Below, one piece after another: positions 54,582 through 63,427 of a DNA stretch of 64,000 nt. The stretch is from positions 186,001 through 250,000 of the forward strand of contig NZ_VTTL01000008.1 of the NCBI RefSeq assembly GCF_008364685.1, written 5' to 3'. The notes beneath the pieces are model-generated. The model was not told the DNA's origin. It did not search any database and saw only the letters and a program-made list of their open reading frames with translations. The translations under genes and the position numbers were made by a program. Positions within the stretch are counted from its first letter, which is position 1, and every line of letters starts with the position of its first letter. The stretch is from Xanthobacter oligotrophicus. GTDB taxonomy: Bacteria; Pseudomonadota; Alphaproteobacteria; Rhizobiales; Xanthobacteraceae.

Positions 54582-57500
54582 TGGCTCTCAACGTCTCCGC
54601 CTGGGCGATCCGCAAGCCGGTTCCCTCCCTCGTCTTCTTCTTCATCCTGGTGGTGCTGGGCATCGTGCACTTCCGCGAGTTGCCGGTCACGCAGATGCCG
54701 AACATCGACGTGCCCATCGTCATGGTCACGGTCACCCAGTCCGGCGCGGCGCCGAGCGAGCTGGAAACCCAGGTGACCAAGAAGGTGGAGAACGCCATCG
54801 CCGGCGTCTCCGGGGTCAAGCACATCACCTCCTCCATCTCGGAGGGCGCCAGCATCACCACGGTGGAATTCCATCTGGAGACGCTGGTGGACCGCGCGGT
54901 GAACGACACCCGCGACGCCGTCACCAAGATCCGCCAGGACCTGCCGCGCTCCATCGACGAGCCGCAGGTGCAGCGGGTGGACATCGAGGGCCTGCCCATC
55001 GTCACCTATGCGGTGTCGTCTCCCAACATGACCACGGAGGAACTCTCCTGGTTCGTGGACGACACCATTGCCCGCGCGCTGCAAGGCGTGCGCGGCGTGG
55101 CGCAGGTGAAGCGGCAGGGCGGCGTCGACCGGGAGATCCGCATCGCCCTCGACCCCGACCGGCTGATGGCGCTGGGCATCACCGCCGCCGAGGTGAGCCG
55201 GCAGCTGCGCGCCACCAATCTCGACGTGTCCGGCGGGCGCGGCGAGGTGGGCACGCAGGAGCAGTCCATCCGGACGCTCGCCGGCGCCACCACCATGGAA
55301 GGCCTCGCCGAAACCCGCATCGTGCTCTCCAACGGCCGCTTCGTGCGCCTCGGCGACCTCGGCCAGGTGATCGACGGCGCCGCCGAGCAGCGGGTGTTCG
55401 CCCGCCTCGACGGCAAGAGCGTGGTGGCCTTCGGCGTCTACCGCGCCAAGGGCTTTTCCGACGTCACCGTCTATGACCGGGTGAATGAGGACCTCGCTAA
55501 GCTCAAGGCCGCCAATCCGGGCATCACCGTCACCGAGATCGACACCACGGTCCGCTTCACCAAGTCGGACTACCAATCGGCCATGCACACGCTGATCGAG
55601 GGCGCCATCCTCGCGGTGATCGTGGTGTTCCTGTTCCTGCGCGACGTGCGGGCGACGCTGATCACGGCGCTCGCCATCCCCTTGTCCATCCTGCCCACCT
55701 TCTGGGTCATGGACATGCTGGGCTTCTCGCTGAACGCAGTGAGCCTGCTCGCCATCACGCTGGTCACCGGCATCCTGGTGGACGACGCCATCGTGGAGAT
55801 CGAGAACATCGTGCGCCACATGCGCATGGGGAAATCCCCCTATCGCGCGGCCATCGAGGCGGCGGACGAGATCGGCCTCGCGGTGGTGGCGACCACCCTC
55901 ACCATCGCCGCCGTGTTCGCGCCGGTGTCCTTCATGGGCGGCATCGCCGGGCAGTATTTCAAGCAGTTCGGCCTGACGGTCGCCATCGCGGTGCTGTTCT
56001 CGCTGGCGGTGGCGCGGCTCATCACGCCGCTGGTGGCGGCCTATTTCCTGCGCGACACCGGCCACCGGGAAGCCGGCGACGGGCCGGTGATGCGGGGTTA
56101 TGTGCGCCTGTTGTCGTGGTCGGTGCGGCACCGCTTCGCCACCATCGGCATGGGCATCGCCATCTTCATCGGCACCATCTTCCTCTCCACCCTGCTGCCG
56201 TCCGGCTTCCTGCCCACCAACGACATTTCCCGCGCCCTGCTCTCGGTGGAGCTGCCGCCGGGCACCACGCTGGCCGAAACCCAGAAGGTGTCCGACGACA
56301 TCACCCGCACCCTGCTGAAGCTGCCGGAGGTGCGCAGCGTCTATGCCACCGCCGGCTCCGGTGGCTCGGGCGGCCTCTCGCTCACCGCCGGCGAGGTGCG
56401 CAAGGCGCAGATCGTCATCAACCTGAAGCCCCGCGCCGAGCGCGACATGGACCAGAAGGCGTTCGAAACCGCATTCTCGCGGACGCTGGCCGCCATTCCC
56501 GACGCGCGCTTCTCCTGGAGCCAGAACGGGCAGAACACCCAGCGCGGCTTCCAGGTGGTGCTCTCCGGCAATGACGGGTCGGCGGTGGAAGATGCCGCCA
56601 TCGCGCTCGAAAAGGACATCCGCGCCCACGTTCCGGAACTGGCCAACGTGGTCTCCTCGGCGGCGCTGGACCGCCCCGAAATCCGCATCGTGCCCAAGCT
56701 CGACGAGGCGGCGGAGCTGGGCGTCTCGGTGGACACCATCGCCGAGACGGTGCGCATCGCCACGATCGGCGACATCTCCGCCAACCTCGCCAAGTTCTCG
56801 GCCAAGGACCGGCAGATCGACATCCGCGTCCAGCTCGACGAGAAGGCGCGCACCAGCCTTGCCACCTTCGACGCCCTGAAGGTGCCCACGGCGGCCGGCG
56901 GCGCGGTGCCGCTTTCTGCTGTGGCGGACGTGCGCTTCGGCAAGGGCCCGACCGCCCTCGACCGCTACGACCGTGCCCGGCGCATCGCGGTGGAGGCCGA
57001 CCTTGTGGGCGAGACCCCGCTGGGCGACGCCCTCGCCCGGGTGAAGGCCCTGCCCACGGCGCAACGCCTGCCGGCCGGCGTGACCCTGAAGGAGGCGGGC
57101 GACGCCGAGATCATGGAGGAGGTGAACACCGGCTTCGCCATGGCCATGGCCGCCGGCCTGATGCTGGTGCTGGCGGTGCTGGTGCTGCTGTTCCACGACC
57201 TGCTCCAGCCCATCACCATCCTGGTCTCGCTGCCGCTGAGCGTGGGCGGCGCCTTCATCGCGCTGCTCATCACCGGCAATTCGGTGTCCATGCCGGTGAT
57301 CATCGGCTTCCTCATGCTCATGGGCATCGTGACCAAGAACGCCATCCTGCTGGTGGACTTCGCCATCGAGGCCATGCACCAGGGGATCGACCGCACCACC
57401 GCCCTCATCGAGGCGGGCCGCAAGCGGGCGCAGCCCATCGTCATGACCACCATCGCCATGGTGGCGGGCATGGTGCCCTCGGCCATGGCGCTCGGCGAAG

Positions 57501-57727
57501 GCGGCGCCTTCCGCGCGCCCATGGCCATCGCGGTCATCGGCGGCCTCATCACCTCGACCCTGCTGTCGCTGGTGTTCGTGCCCGCCGTGTTCTCGGTGAT
57601 GGACGACCTGAGCCACATCCTCGGGCGCATCTTCGGCCGCTTCATCGGCGCCAAGGACGAGCCGGGCGACCACCACGCGGGAACCCCGCCCCACGCGAGC
57701 CCCGGCCTGCCCCGCGCAGCGGAATGA
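54581..57727 (+). CDS. RND-family (HAE1-type) efflux transporter permease
   Basis: This 1048-residue inner-membrane trimeric pump has twelve expected membrane segments in the typical 1+5+1+5 layout with two large periplasmic loops. NVSAWAIRKPVPSLVFFFILVVLGI opens TM1, and VTGILVDDAIVEIENIVRHM carries the paired aspartates of the proton relay in TM4. GIVTKNAILLVDFAIE is the matching TM10 region. The length is standard. The substrate is unknown. It is the last gene of the tetR-adaptor-pump operon. Confidence 0.95.
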   Translation: MALNVSAWAIRKPVPSLVFFFILVVLGIVHFRELPVTQMPNIDVPIVMVTVTQSGAAPSELETQVTKKVENAIAGVSGVKHITSSISEGASITTVEFHLETLVDRAVNDTRDAVTKIRQDLPRSIDEPQVQRVDIEGLPIVTYAVSSPNMTTEELSWFVDDTIARALQGVRGVAQVKRQGGVDREIRIALDPDRLMALGITAAEVSRQLRATNLDVSGGRGEVGTQEQSIRTLAGATTMEGLAETRIVLSNGRFVRLGDLGQVIDGAAEQRVFARLDGKSVVAFGVYRAKGFSDVTVYDRVNEDLAKLKAANPGITVTEIDTTVRFTKSDYQSAMHTLIEGAILAVIVVFLFLRDVRATLITALAIPLSILPTFWVMDMLGFSLNAVSLLAITLVTGILVDDAIVEIENIVRHMRMGKSPYRAAIEAADEIGLAVVATTLTIAAVFAPVSFMGGIAGQYFKQFGLTVAIAVLFSLAVARLITPLVAAYFLRDTGHREAGDGPVMRGYVRLLSWSVRHRFATIGMGIAIFIGTIFLSTLLPSGFLPTNDISRALLSVELPPGTTLAETQKVSDDITRTLLKLPEVRSVYATAGSGGSGGLSLTAGEVRKAQIVINLKPRAERDMDQKAFETAFSRTLAAIPDARFSWSQNGQNTQRGFQVVLSGNDGSAVEDAAIALEKDIRAHVPELANVVSSAALDRPEIRIVPKLDEAAELGVSVDTIAETVRIATIGDISANLAKFSAKDRQIDIRVQLDEKARTSLATFDALKVPTAAGGAVPLSAVADVRFGKGPTALDRYDRARRIAVEADLVGETPLGDALARVKALPTAQRLPAGVTLKEAGDAEIMEEVNTGFAMAMAAGLMLVLAVLVLLFHDLLQPITILVSLPLSVGGAFIALLITGNSVSMPVIIGFLMLMGIVTKNAILLVDFAIEAMHQGIDRTTALIEAGRKRAQPIVMTTIAMVAGMVPSAMALGEGGAFRAPMAIAVIGGLITSTLLSLVFVPAVFSVMDDLSHILGRIFGRFIGAKDEPGDHHAGTPPHASPGLPRAAE

Positions 57728-57748
57728 ACCCAGACGCAGGACACCAGA

Positions 57749-57772
57749 CGGGGCGGGAGAAATCCCGCCCCG
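57749..57772 (+). terminator. Hairpin after the RND operon
   Basis: Perfect 10-bp arms CGGGGCGGGA (57749-57758) and TCCCGCCCCG (57763-57772) with a GAAA loop lie 22 bases after the pump stop. The following CTTGACTC is not a good U-tract, but the stem is strong and stable. Confidence 0.7.
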
Positions 57773-57790
57773 CTTGACTCATGCCCGGTC

Positions 57791-57827
57791 CTGTACCATT
57801 CAGTACATTATTGACTGATCGGTACAG
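57791..57827. promoter_or_regulatory. Long palindrome before the DUF1348 gene
   Basis: The arms CTGTACC (57791-57797) and GGTACAG (57821-57827) are perfect, and inner arms TCAGT and ACTGA extend the symmetry across a nine-base centre. The site lies ten bases before the DUF1348 start. It overlaps the A/T-rich promoter-like zone and is probably bound by the TetR protein encoded next. Confidence 0.75.
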
Positions 57828-57836
57828 GAAAAGACC

Positions 57837-58304
57837 ATGAGCCAGCGCCCACCCCTGCCGCCCTTCACCGTGGAGAGCGCCGCCCAGAAGGCCCGCCTTG
57901 CGGAAGACGCCTGGAACAGCCGCGATCCCGAGCGGGTGTCCCTCGCCTACACGCCGGACAGCCGCTGGCGGAACCGCTCGGACTTCTTCACCGGCCGCCC
58001 CGCCATCGTCGCCTTCCTGACCGCCAAGTGGCAGAAGGAGCTGGACTATCGGCTCATCAAGGAGCTGTGGGGCCTCAACGACAACCGCATCGCCGTGCGC
58101 TTCCAGTACGAGTGGCACGATGCCGATGGCGCGTGGTACCGCTCCTACGGCAACGAACAGTGGGAATTCGACGAGAACGGGCTGATGCGCCGGCGCGAGG
58201 CCTCCATCAACGATGTGGCCATCCGCGAGAGCGAGCGCCGCTTCCTGTGGCCGCTGGGCCCGCGCCCGGCCGACCATCCCGGCCTCACGGAACTGGGCAT
58301 GTGA
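57837..58304 (+). CDS. DUF1348 / NTF2-like family protein
   Basis: This 155-residue soluble protein has the cone-shaped SnoaL/NTF2-like fold signature of DUF1348: [40 protein letters not shown], then [28 protein letters not shown]. Members are mostly uncharacterised. AGGAAAAG precedes the ATG. It is first in a two-gene unit with a TetR regulator and a palindromic operator, so expression is probably induced by a small molecule. Confidence 0.9.
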   Translation: MSQRPPLPPFTVESAAQKARLAEDAWNSRDPERVSLAYTPDSRWRNRSDFFTGRPAIVAFLTAKWQKELDYRLIKELWGLNDNRIAVRFQYEWHDADGAWYRSYGNEQWEFDENGLMRRREASINDVAIRESERRFLWPLGPRPADHPGLTELGM

Positions 58305-58340
58305 GCTTCAGGGTATGGCCTTGAGCAACGAAAGACCGCC

Positions 58341-58925
58341 ATGGCACGGACGGTGAGCGAGCGCGCGGACATCCTGCCCCTCCTGGGCGAGGTGTTCCGC
58401 GAGCACGGCTTCGAGGGGGCGAGCCTCGCCCACATCACCGCCCGCACCGGGCTGGGCAAGGGCAGCCTCTATCACTTCTTCCCCGGCGGGAAGGAGGAGA
58501 TGGCGGCCGCCGTACTGGCGGAGATCGACCTCTGGTTCGAGACCAACGTGTTCGCCCCCCTGCGCACGCAGGAGGATGGCGCCGCCGCCATCCGCGACAT
58601 GCTGGCCCGCACCGACGCCTATTTCCGCTCCGGCCGGCGGGTGTGCCTCGTGGGCGTGTTTGCGCTGGGCGAGGTGCGCGACCGCTTCTCGCAGGCGGTG
58701 CAAAGCTATTTCGCCCGCTGGCGGGATGCGTTGGCCGACGCGCTGATCCGGATCGGCCATCCGGCAGCGGCGGCAGGCGAGGAGGCCGAGGACGCGGTGC
58801 TCGCCATCCAGGGGGCGCTTGTATTGGCCCGGGCGCTGGACGATGCCGCGGTCTTTACCCGCACCCTGGCGCGCCTGGACCGGCGCCTGCTTCAGGGACT
58901 TGGCGGGACACTCGACCCACACTAA
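58341..58925 (+). CDS. TetR/AcrR-family regulator
   Basis: This 194-residue regulator has the helix-turn-helix ILPLLGEVFREHGFEGASLAHITARTGLGKGSLYHFFPGGKEEM (about 11-54) and a C-terminal ligand-binding region. GLGKGSLYHFFPGGKEEM is typical of the short-chain TetR subgroup found beside small oxidoreductase-like or DUF genes. It lies 36 bases after the DUF1348 gene and probably represses both through the upstream palindrome. Confidence 0.9.
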   Translation: MARTVSERADILPLLGEVFREHGFEGASLAHITARTGLGKGSLYHFFPGGKEEMAAAVLAEIDLWFETNVFAPLRTQEDGAAAIRDMLARTDAYFRSGRRVCLVGVFALGEVRDRFSQAVQSYFARWRDALADALIRIGHPAAAAGEEAEDAVLAIQGALVLARALDDAAVFTRTLARLDRRLLQGLGGTLDPH

Positions 58926-58947
58926 ATTCATCAGGTTAATAACAGAC

Positions 58948-58976
58948 TTGACGCGTTCGATAAAGAGAACGATATT
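58948..58976 (+). promoter_or_regulatory. Promoter candidate and long leader before metNIQ
   Basis: TTGACG (58948-58953) and GATATT (58971-58976) with a 17-base spacer make a sigma-70-like promoter, and GTTC/GAAC arms lie within the spacer. It would give a leader of about 220 bases before metN. I looked for SAM-II and SAM-I elements in the leader and could not match either by eye. No gene is visible in 58926-59204. Confidence 0.45.
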
Positions 58977-59204
58977 GGGCGGGAACATTGCCCCATTACG
59001 GACGGGCGTCGCCATGATGATGTGTCGCTGAAACCAGCTGGAACCCGCCGGAACGCACAGCTTGTTGAAGCTTTTGTGGACCCGCGGTCGCCACGTCGTC
59101 CCTGAAACGTGACGCTCGCCTTCGTTCGCGCTACCCTTCCGCCGTCTATCACGGCATGACACGGGGTCCGGTCTAGCGAACAGGCGGCAAGCCCGGAGCC
59201 TCCC

Positions 59205-60329
59205 GTGAACGCCCCACTCATCCTATCGGCGGATCCAGTGCACACCCCCTCCCCCGCCTCGCCCTCCCCTGTCCCGGAGGCCGCGCGCGCCATCATCCGC
59301 TTCGAGAAGGTGGCGAAGATCTTTGCCGCGCGCGGCGCCAGCGCGCAGGTCGCCGCCCTCTCCGACATCACGCTGGATGTGCCGGAAGGCGCCATCCTGG
59401 GCGTCATCGGCCGCTCCGGTGCCGGCAAGTCCACCCTCATCCGCCTGGTCAACGGGCTGGAGCGGGCCACATCCGGCCGCATCACCGTGGACGGGGTGGA
59501 CATCAGCGCCCTGGACGAGAAGGCGCTGCGTGCCGAGCGCCGCTCCATCGGCATGATCTTCCAGCATTTCAACCTGCTGGCGCGGCGCACCGCCTTCGGC
59601 AACGTGGCCCTGCCGCTGGAGATTGCCGGCGTGCCCCGCCGCGAGATCAAGGCCCGCGTGGAGCCCCTGCTGGAACTGGTGGGCCTCTCCGACAAGCGCG
59701 ACCGCTATCCGGCCGAGCTGTCCGGCGGGCAGAAGCAGCGCGTGGGCATCGCCCGAGCGCTGGCCACCCGCCCCCGCGTGCTGCTCTCCGACGAGGCCAC
59801 CTCGGCCCTCGACCCCGAGACCACCAACCAGATCCTCGCTTTGCTGCGCAAGGTGAATTCCGAGCTCAACCTCACGGTGCTGCTGATCACCCACGAGATG
59901 GCGGTGATCAAGGCGGTGGCCGACCGGGTGGCGGTGATCGACGGCGGCCGCATCGTGGAGGAAGGCGCCACCTACAACGTCTTTGCTGCCCCGCAGCACG
60001 CCACCACCCGCTCCTTCCTCTCCGCCCTCACTGGCCAGAGCCTGCCGCCGGAGCTGGCCAACCGCCTGAAACCCAAGCCGGCAGATGGCCGCGACGCGGT
60101 GCTGCGCATCGTTTTCACCGGTTCCCATGCCACCGATCCCGTGCTGTCGCGGGTGTCGCGGCTGCTGTCGGTGGATGTGAACATCATCCAGGCCCAGGTG
60201 GACGAGATCGCCGGCGCCCCCTTCGGCGTCATCATCGTCTCGGTCCCCGGCGACACCGCCACCGTCTCGGCGGTGGTCGGCGCGGTGGAGCGGCTTCATC
60301 TGTCGGCGGAGGTGCTTGGCTATGTTTGA
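59205..60329 (+). CDS. metN: Methionine ABC transporter ATP-binding protein MetN
   Basis: This 374-residue ATPase of the MetNIQ importer has Walker [10 protein letters not shown], the signature [15 protein letters not shown], Walker [13 protein letters not shown], and the H-loop THEMAV. The C-terminal NIL domain (about 295-374), which binds methionine and inhibits transport, is present ([21 protein letters not shown]). The N-terminal 25 residues are a Pro/Ser-rich extension after a GTG start; a later start is possible. Confidence 0.95.
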   Translation: MNAPLILSADPVHTPSPASPSPVPEAARAIIRFEKVAKIFAARGASAQVAALSDITLDVPEGAILGVIGRSGAGKSTLIRLVNGLERATSGRITVDGVDISALDEKALRAERRSIGMIFQHFNLLARRTAFGNVALPLEIAGVPRREIKARVEPLLELVGLSDKRDRYPAELSGGQKQRVGIARALATRPRVLLSDEATSALDPETTNQILALLRKVNSELNLTVLLITHEMAVIKAVADRVAVIDGGRIVEEGATYNVFAAPQHATTRSFLSALTGQSLPPELANRLKPKPADGRDAVLRIVFTGSHATDPVLSRVSRLLSVDVNIIQAQVDEIAGAPFGVIIVSVPGDTATVSAVVGAVERLHLSAEVLGYV

Positions 60330-61008
60330 TCTCAGCTTCGGCCTGCTGCCGCCCGCCATCGTCGACCTGATCATCGATGCCACCCAGCAAACCCTTTACA
60401 TGGTTGCGGTTTCCGGCGTGCTGGGGACCCTCGCGGGTCTGCCGCTCGGGGTCTTCCTCGCCACCAGCCGCAAGGGGGAGCTGTTTGCCGCGCCGCTTGC
60501 CAACCATGTGCTGGGGCTGGTGGTGAATGCGGCGCGCTCCACCCCCTTCATCATCCTGGTGGTGGCCATCATCCCCTTCACCCGGCTGGTGGCGGGCACC
60601 TCCATCGGCACCAACGCGGCCATCGTGCCGCTGACGGTGGCCGCCGCGCCCTTCATCGCCCGCCTGATCGAGGCGGCGATCCGCGAGGTGGATCAAGGGC
60701 TTGTGGAAGCCGCCCGGGCCATGGGGGCAAGCCCGCTGCAGATCGTCGCCAAGGTGCTGCTGCCCGAGGCGCTGCCGGCCATCACGCTGGCCCTGACGCT
60801 CGCGGCGGTATCGCTGCTGGGCTACTCCGCCATGGTGGGCGCGGTGGGCGGCGGGGGGCTGGGCGACCTCGGCATCCGCTTCGGCTACCAGCGCTTCATG
60901 CCCGAGGTGATGGCGGCGGTGGTCATCGTGCTCATCCTGCTGGTGCAGGGGGTGCAGACGCTGGGCGACCTCATCGCCCGCCGCCTCGACAAGCGCAGCC
61001 GATCCTGA
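60322..61008 (+). CDS. metI: Methionine ABC transporter permease MetI
   Basis: This 228-residue inner-membrane permease has about five membrane segments and the EAA loop [27 protein letters not shown], which contacts MetN. GGAGG lies about nine bases before ATG 60322, which is preferred over a TTG six bases earlier. It overlaps the metN stop by eight bases, indicating coupling. Confidence 0.95.
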   Translation: MFDLSFGLLPPAIVDLIIDATQQTLYMVAVSGVLGTLAGLPLGVFLATSRKGELFAAPLANHVLGLVVNAARSTPFIILVVAIIPFTRLVAGTSIGTNAAIVPLTVAAAPFIARLIEAAIREVDQGLVEAARAMGASPLQIVAKVLLPEALPAITLALTLAAVSLLGYSAMVGAVGGGGLGDLGIRFGYQRFMPEVMAAVVIVLILLVQGVQTLGDLIARRLDKRSRS

Positions 61009-61052
61009 ACTTCTCCACCTTCCTCACGTTCGACTTCTCAACGGAGACTTCC

Positions 61053-61841
61053 ATGAAAGCCCTCGCGACTGCCGGCGCGCTCGCCCTCGCGCTCGCCGCC
61101 GGCCTCCTCACCGCGGCGTCCGCCGAGACCATCAAGGTCGGCGTCACCCCCGGCCCCCACGCCCAGATCCTGGAGAAGGTAAAGGCCGAGGCGGCGAAAA
61201 AAGGCCTTGATATCAAGGTGATCGAGTTTTCCGACTATGTGGTGCCCAACGCCGCGCTGGCCGGCGGCGATCTTGAGGCGAACTCCTTCCAGCACCAGCC
61301 CTACCTCGACAACCAGATCAAGGATCGTGGCTACAAGATCGTGCCCGTGGGCCTGACGGTGAATTTCCCCATCGGCGTCTATTCGACGAAGTACAAGACC
61401 TTCGCCGATATCCCGGCCGGCGCATCGATCGGTATTCCGAACGATCCGACCAACGGCGGGCGCGTCCTGCTGCTGCTGGCCGACAAGGGCATCATCAAGC
61501 TGAAGGACGGCATCGGGGTGAAGGCCTCGGTGGTGGACGTGGTGGACAACCCCAAGAAGCTCAAGTTCGTGGAGATCGACGCCGCCCAGCTGCCGCGCTC
61601 CCTGCCGGATCTCGCGGCTGCGGGCATCAACACCAATTATGCCAAGGAAGCCGGCCTCGACCCGGTGAAGGACCCCATCCTGCGCGAGGATCCCAAGGGA
61701 CCGTACGTGAACGTCATCGCGGTGCGGGCTGAGGACAAGGACAAGCCCTGGGTGAAGACTTTGGTTGAGACCTACCAGTCCCCCGAGACCAAGGCCTTCA
61801 TCCTGGAGACCTTCAAGGGCGCCGTTCTGCCCAGCTGGTGA
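61053..61841 (+). CDS. metQ: Methionine-binding periplasmic protein MetQ
   Basis: This 262-residue NlpA-family binding protein has an N-terminal signal (LATAGALALALAAGLLTAASA) without a lipobox cysteine, so it is soluble in the periplasm rather than a lipoprotein. IKVGVTPGPHAQILEKVK, EANSFQHQPYLDNQ and GASIGIPNDPTNGGRVLLLL match the family. GGAG precedes the ATG. It is third in metNIQ and followed by a clear terminator. Confidence 0.95.
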   Translation: MKALATAGALALALAAGLLTAASAETIKVGVTPGPHAQILEKVKAEAAKKGLDIKVIEFSDYVVPNAALAGGDLEANSFQHQPYLDNQIKDRGYKIVPVGLTVNFPIGVYSTKYKTFADIPAGASIGIPNDPTNGGRVLLLLADKGIIKLKDGIGVKASVVDVVDNPKKLKFVEIDAAQLPRSLPDLAAAGINTNYAKEAGLDPVKDPILREDPKGPYVNVIAVRAEDKDKPWVKTLVETYQSPETKAFILETFKGAVLPSW

Positions 61842-61883
61842 TCCGGCGGCACCTTATACCTGCAGGCTGCACAGGCTTGCTCC

Positions 61884-61916
61884 AAAGGCCGATGGGTTCA
61901 ACCCGTCGGCCTTTTT
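61884..61916. terminator. Rho-independent terminator after metQ
   Basis: Arms AAAGGCCGA (61884-61892) and TCGGCCTTT close an inner GGGT/ACCC pair, followed by TTTTT. It is among the best terminators in the window and directly abuts the stop of the convergent tam gene, serving both. Confidence 0.93.
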
Positions 61917-62692
61917 CATGACTTCACCGCCAGGATGAACAGCCGCGGGAAGGCCAGCAACACCTTGCCATCCACCCGCGGCAGATAGCGGTCGGAGAGG
62001 CGCGCGGCATAATCCTCCAGGAACTCCGCGCGCTCGTCACCCTCCAGCGGATCGAGGAAGGGGCGCAGGCCGGTGCCTTTCAGCCATTCCACGATGGCTG
62101 AAACCCCGTCCAGCGGGTGGTTGTAGATGGTGTGCCAGATGTCCACCCGCCCCGCATGGGGCGCCAGCATGTTGTAATAGCCACCGGGTTCCGGCAGCAC
62201 AGCGCGGGCGCGGGAGGCCTCCGACAGCTTGTCCGCCCAGGGGCCGGACATGGCGCTCTCCCGCATGGCCACATGGGACGGCTCGTCCAGATTGTCCGGC
62301 ATCTGCACCGCCAGCACGCCGCCCGGCGCCAGCAGCGACAACAGCCGCGGCAGCAGCACCCCGTGGTCGGGCACCCATTGCAGCACCGCATTGGCGAAGA
62401 TCAGGTCCGCCGGCTTTTCCAGCGTGAAGGTGGAGGCATCGCCGGTCTCGAAGCGGGCGGTGGGCAGGCGCGCGCGGGCGGCCGCCAGCATGTCCGGCGA
62501 GGTGTCGAGCCCCAGCACCTGGGCGCCGGGAAAGCGCTCCGCCAGCAGCTGGGTGGAATTGCCGGGGCCGCAGCCGAGATCCACCACGAAGGCGGCATCC
62601 GCCAGCGGCACCTGGGCCAGCAGATCGCGGGACGGACGGGTGCGCTCGTCCTCGAACTTGAGATACTGGCGGGCATTCCAATCGGCAGGCAT
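61916..62692 (-). CDS. tam: Trans-aconitate 2-methyltransferase
   Basis: This 258-residue class I SAM-dependent methyltransferase has motif [31 protein letters not shown]. The Tam-typical opening [28 protein letters not shown] and the [19 protein letters not shown] regions are also present. It methylates trans-aconitate, a spontaneous aconitase-inhibiting by-product. Length and start fit the E. coli enzyme. It is convergent with metNIQ. Confidence 0.93.
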   Translation of the reverse strand: MPADWNARQYLKFEDERTRPSRDLLAQVPLADAAFVVDLGCGPGNSTQLLAERFPGAQVLGLDTSPDMLAAARARLPTARFETGDASTFTLEKPADLIFANAVLQWVPDHGVLLPRLLSLLAPGGVLAVQMPDNLDEPSHVAMRESAMSGPWADKLSEASRARAVLPEPGGYYNMLAPHAGRVDIWHTIYNHPLDGVSAIVEWLKGTGLRPFLDPLEGDERAEFLEDYAARLSDRYLPRVDGKVLLAFPRLFILAVKS

Positions 62693-63391
62693 GGATCGCG
62701 CTCCCTTGAGCCGGCTTCACCGCTCCGGCCGTGTCAGCCCGGATGGCGAATCCGGCACCGATCTTAGCAAAGAGAGCGGCCCGGTCAGGCTGGAAAACGG
62801 GTTAAGGCGACCCTCATCCCACCGGCCACCGCCTTTGGCCGGTCCCGGGAGGGCGTCACTCCAGGACCGTGCGGCCTCATGGCCGGGAGGAGAAGCCCCA
62901 TTCAACCGCCGTTGGCAGGCACGCGCAGCCACCAGCGCTTCACCTGTGAGGGAGGAAGACGCCAGGCAGCAGGATTTGGGGGTCGCAGGGATCTGGGGGA
63001 AGGGGCACCGCGAGGCCGGGACGCGCAACACCGCAAGCCACTCGCCAGCTCGTGCGGGCGACGCTTGCGCAGACAAGGCTATGAAAAAGGAGCTCACGCG
63101 GGCCAACAGGCCAGGCCACGGCTCGTCCGGGGCATCCACGCCGCTCCGCTGACGCCATCCCTCCACAGGACACGCCAGGCGGTCGAGGCGTGGATGGCCG
63201 GGACGAATCCTGACGAAGCAGGCGTCCCATGACGGTCCGGGCCAAGCCGGGATCCGCCGTGCCTCACACCTTGATGAGCAACAGTCTGGAATGAGCAAGA
63301 GTCTGGCTGTGACGAATGGATCTTGAAGAATGCGGGCTGCACGTCGCCAGGGCGACGCGCACAGGAGCCAAAACGGCAATGCCCGGAAGGG
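62693..63391. other. 700-base stretch without a recognisable gene
   Basis: Several frames are open by virtue of the high GC, but none shows a ribosome site plus recognisable composition. The DNA contains short direct repeats such as GAGCAA(C/G)AGTCTGG near 63277-63305 and remnants that may be degraded coding sequence. It separates tam from the glutamine synthetase gene. I see no RNA gene in it. Confidence 0.4.
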
Positions 63392-63423
63392 AGCCACGGC
63401 GCGCGGAACGCGCCGTGGCTTTT
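63392..63423. terminator. Terminator downstream of glnII
   Basis: Perfect 12-bp arms AGCCACGGCGCG (63392-63403) and CGCGCCGTGGCT (63409-63420) with a CGGAA loop are followed on the plus strand by TTT. It lies just after the glutamine synthetase stop on the minus strand and is strong enough to end that transcript even though the T-tract is on the other side. Confidence 0.75.
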
Positions 63424-63427
63424 AACG

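Noticed and set aside
58926..59204. SAM-II or SAM-I riboswitch before metN
   Set aside because: The conserved core segments could not be found by eye; without a covariance search the call is unsupported.
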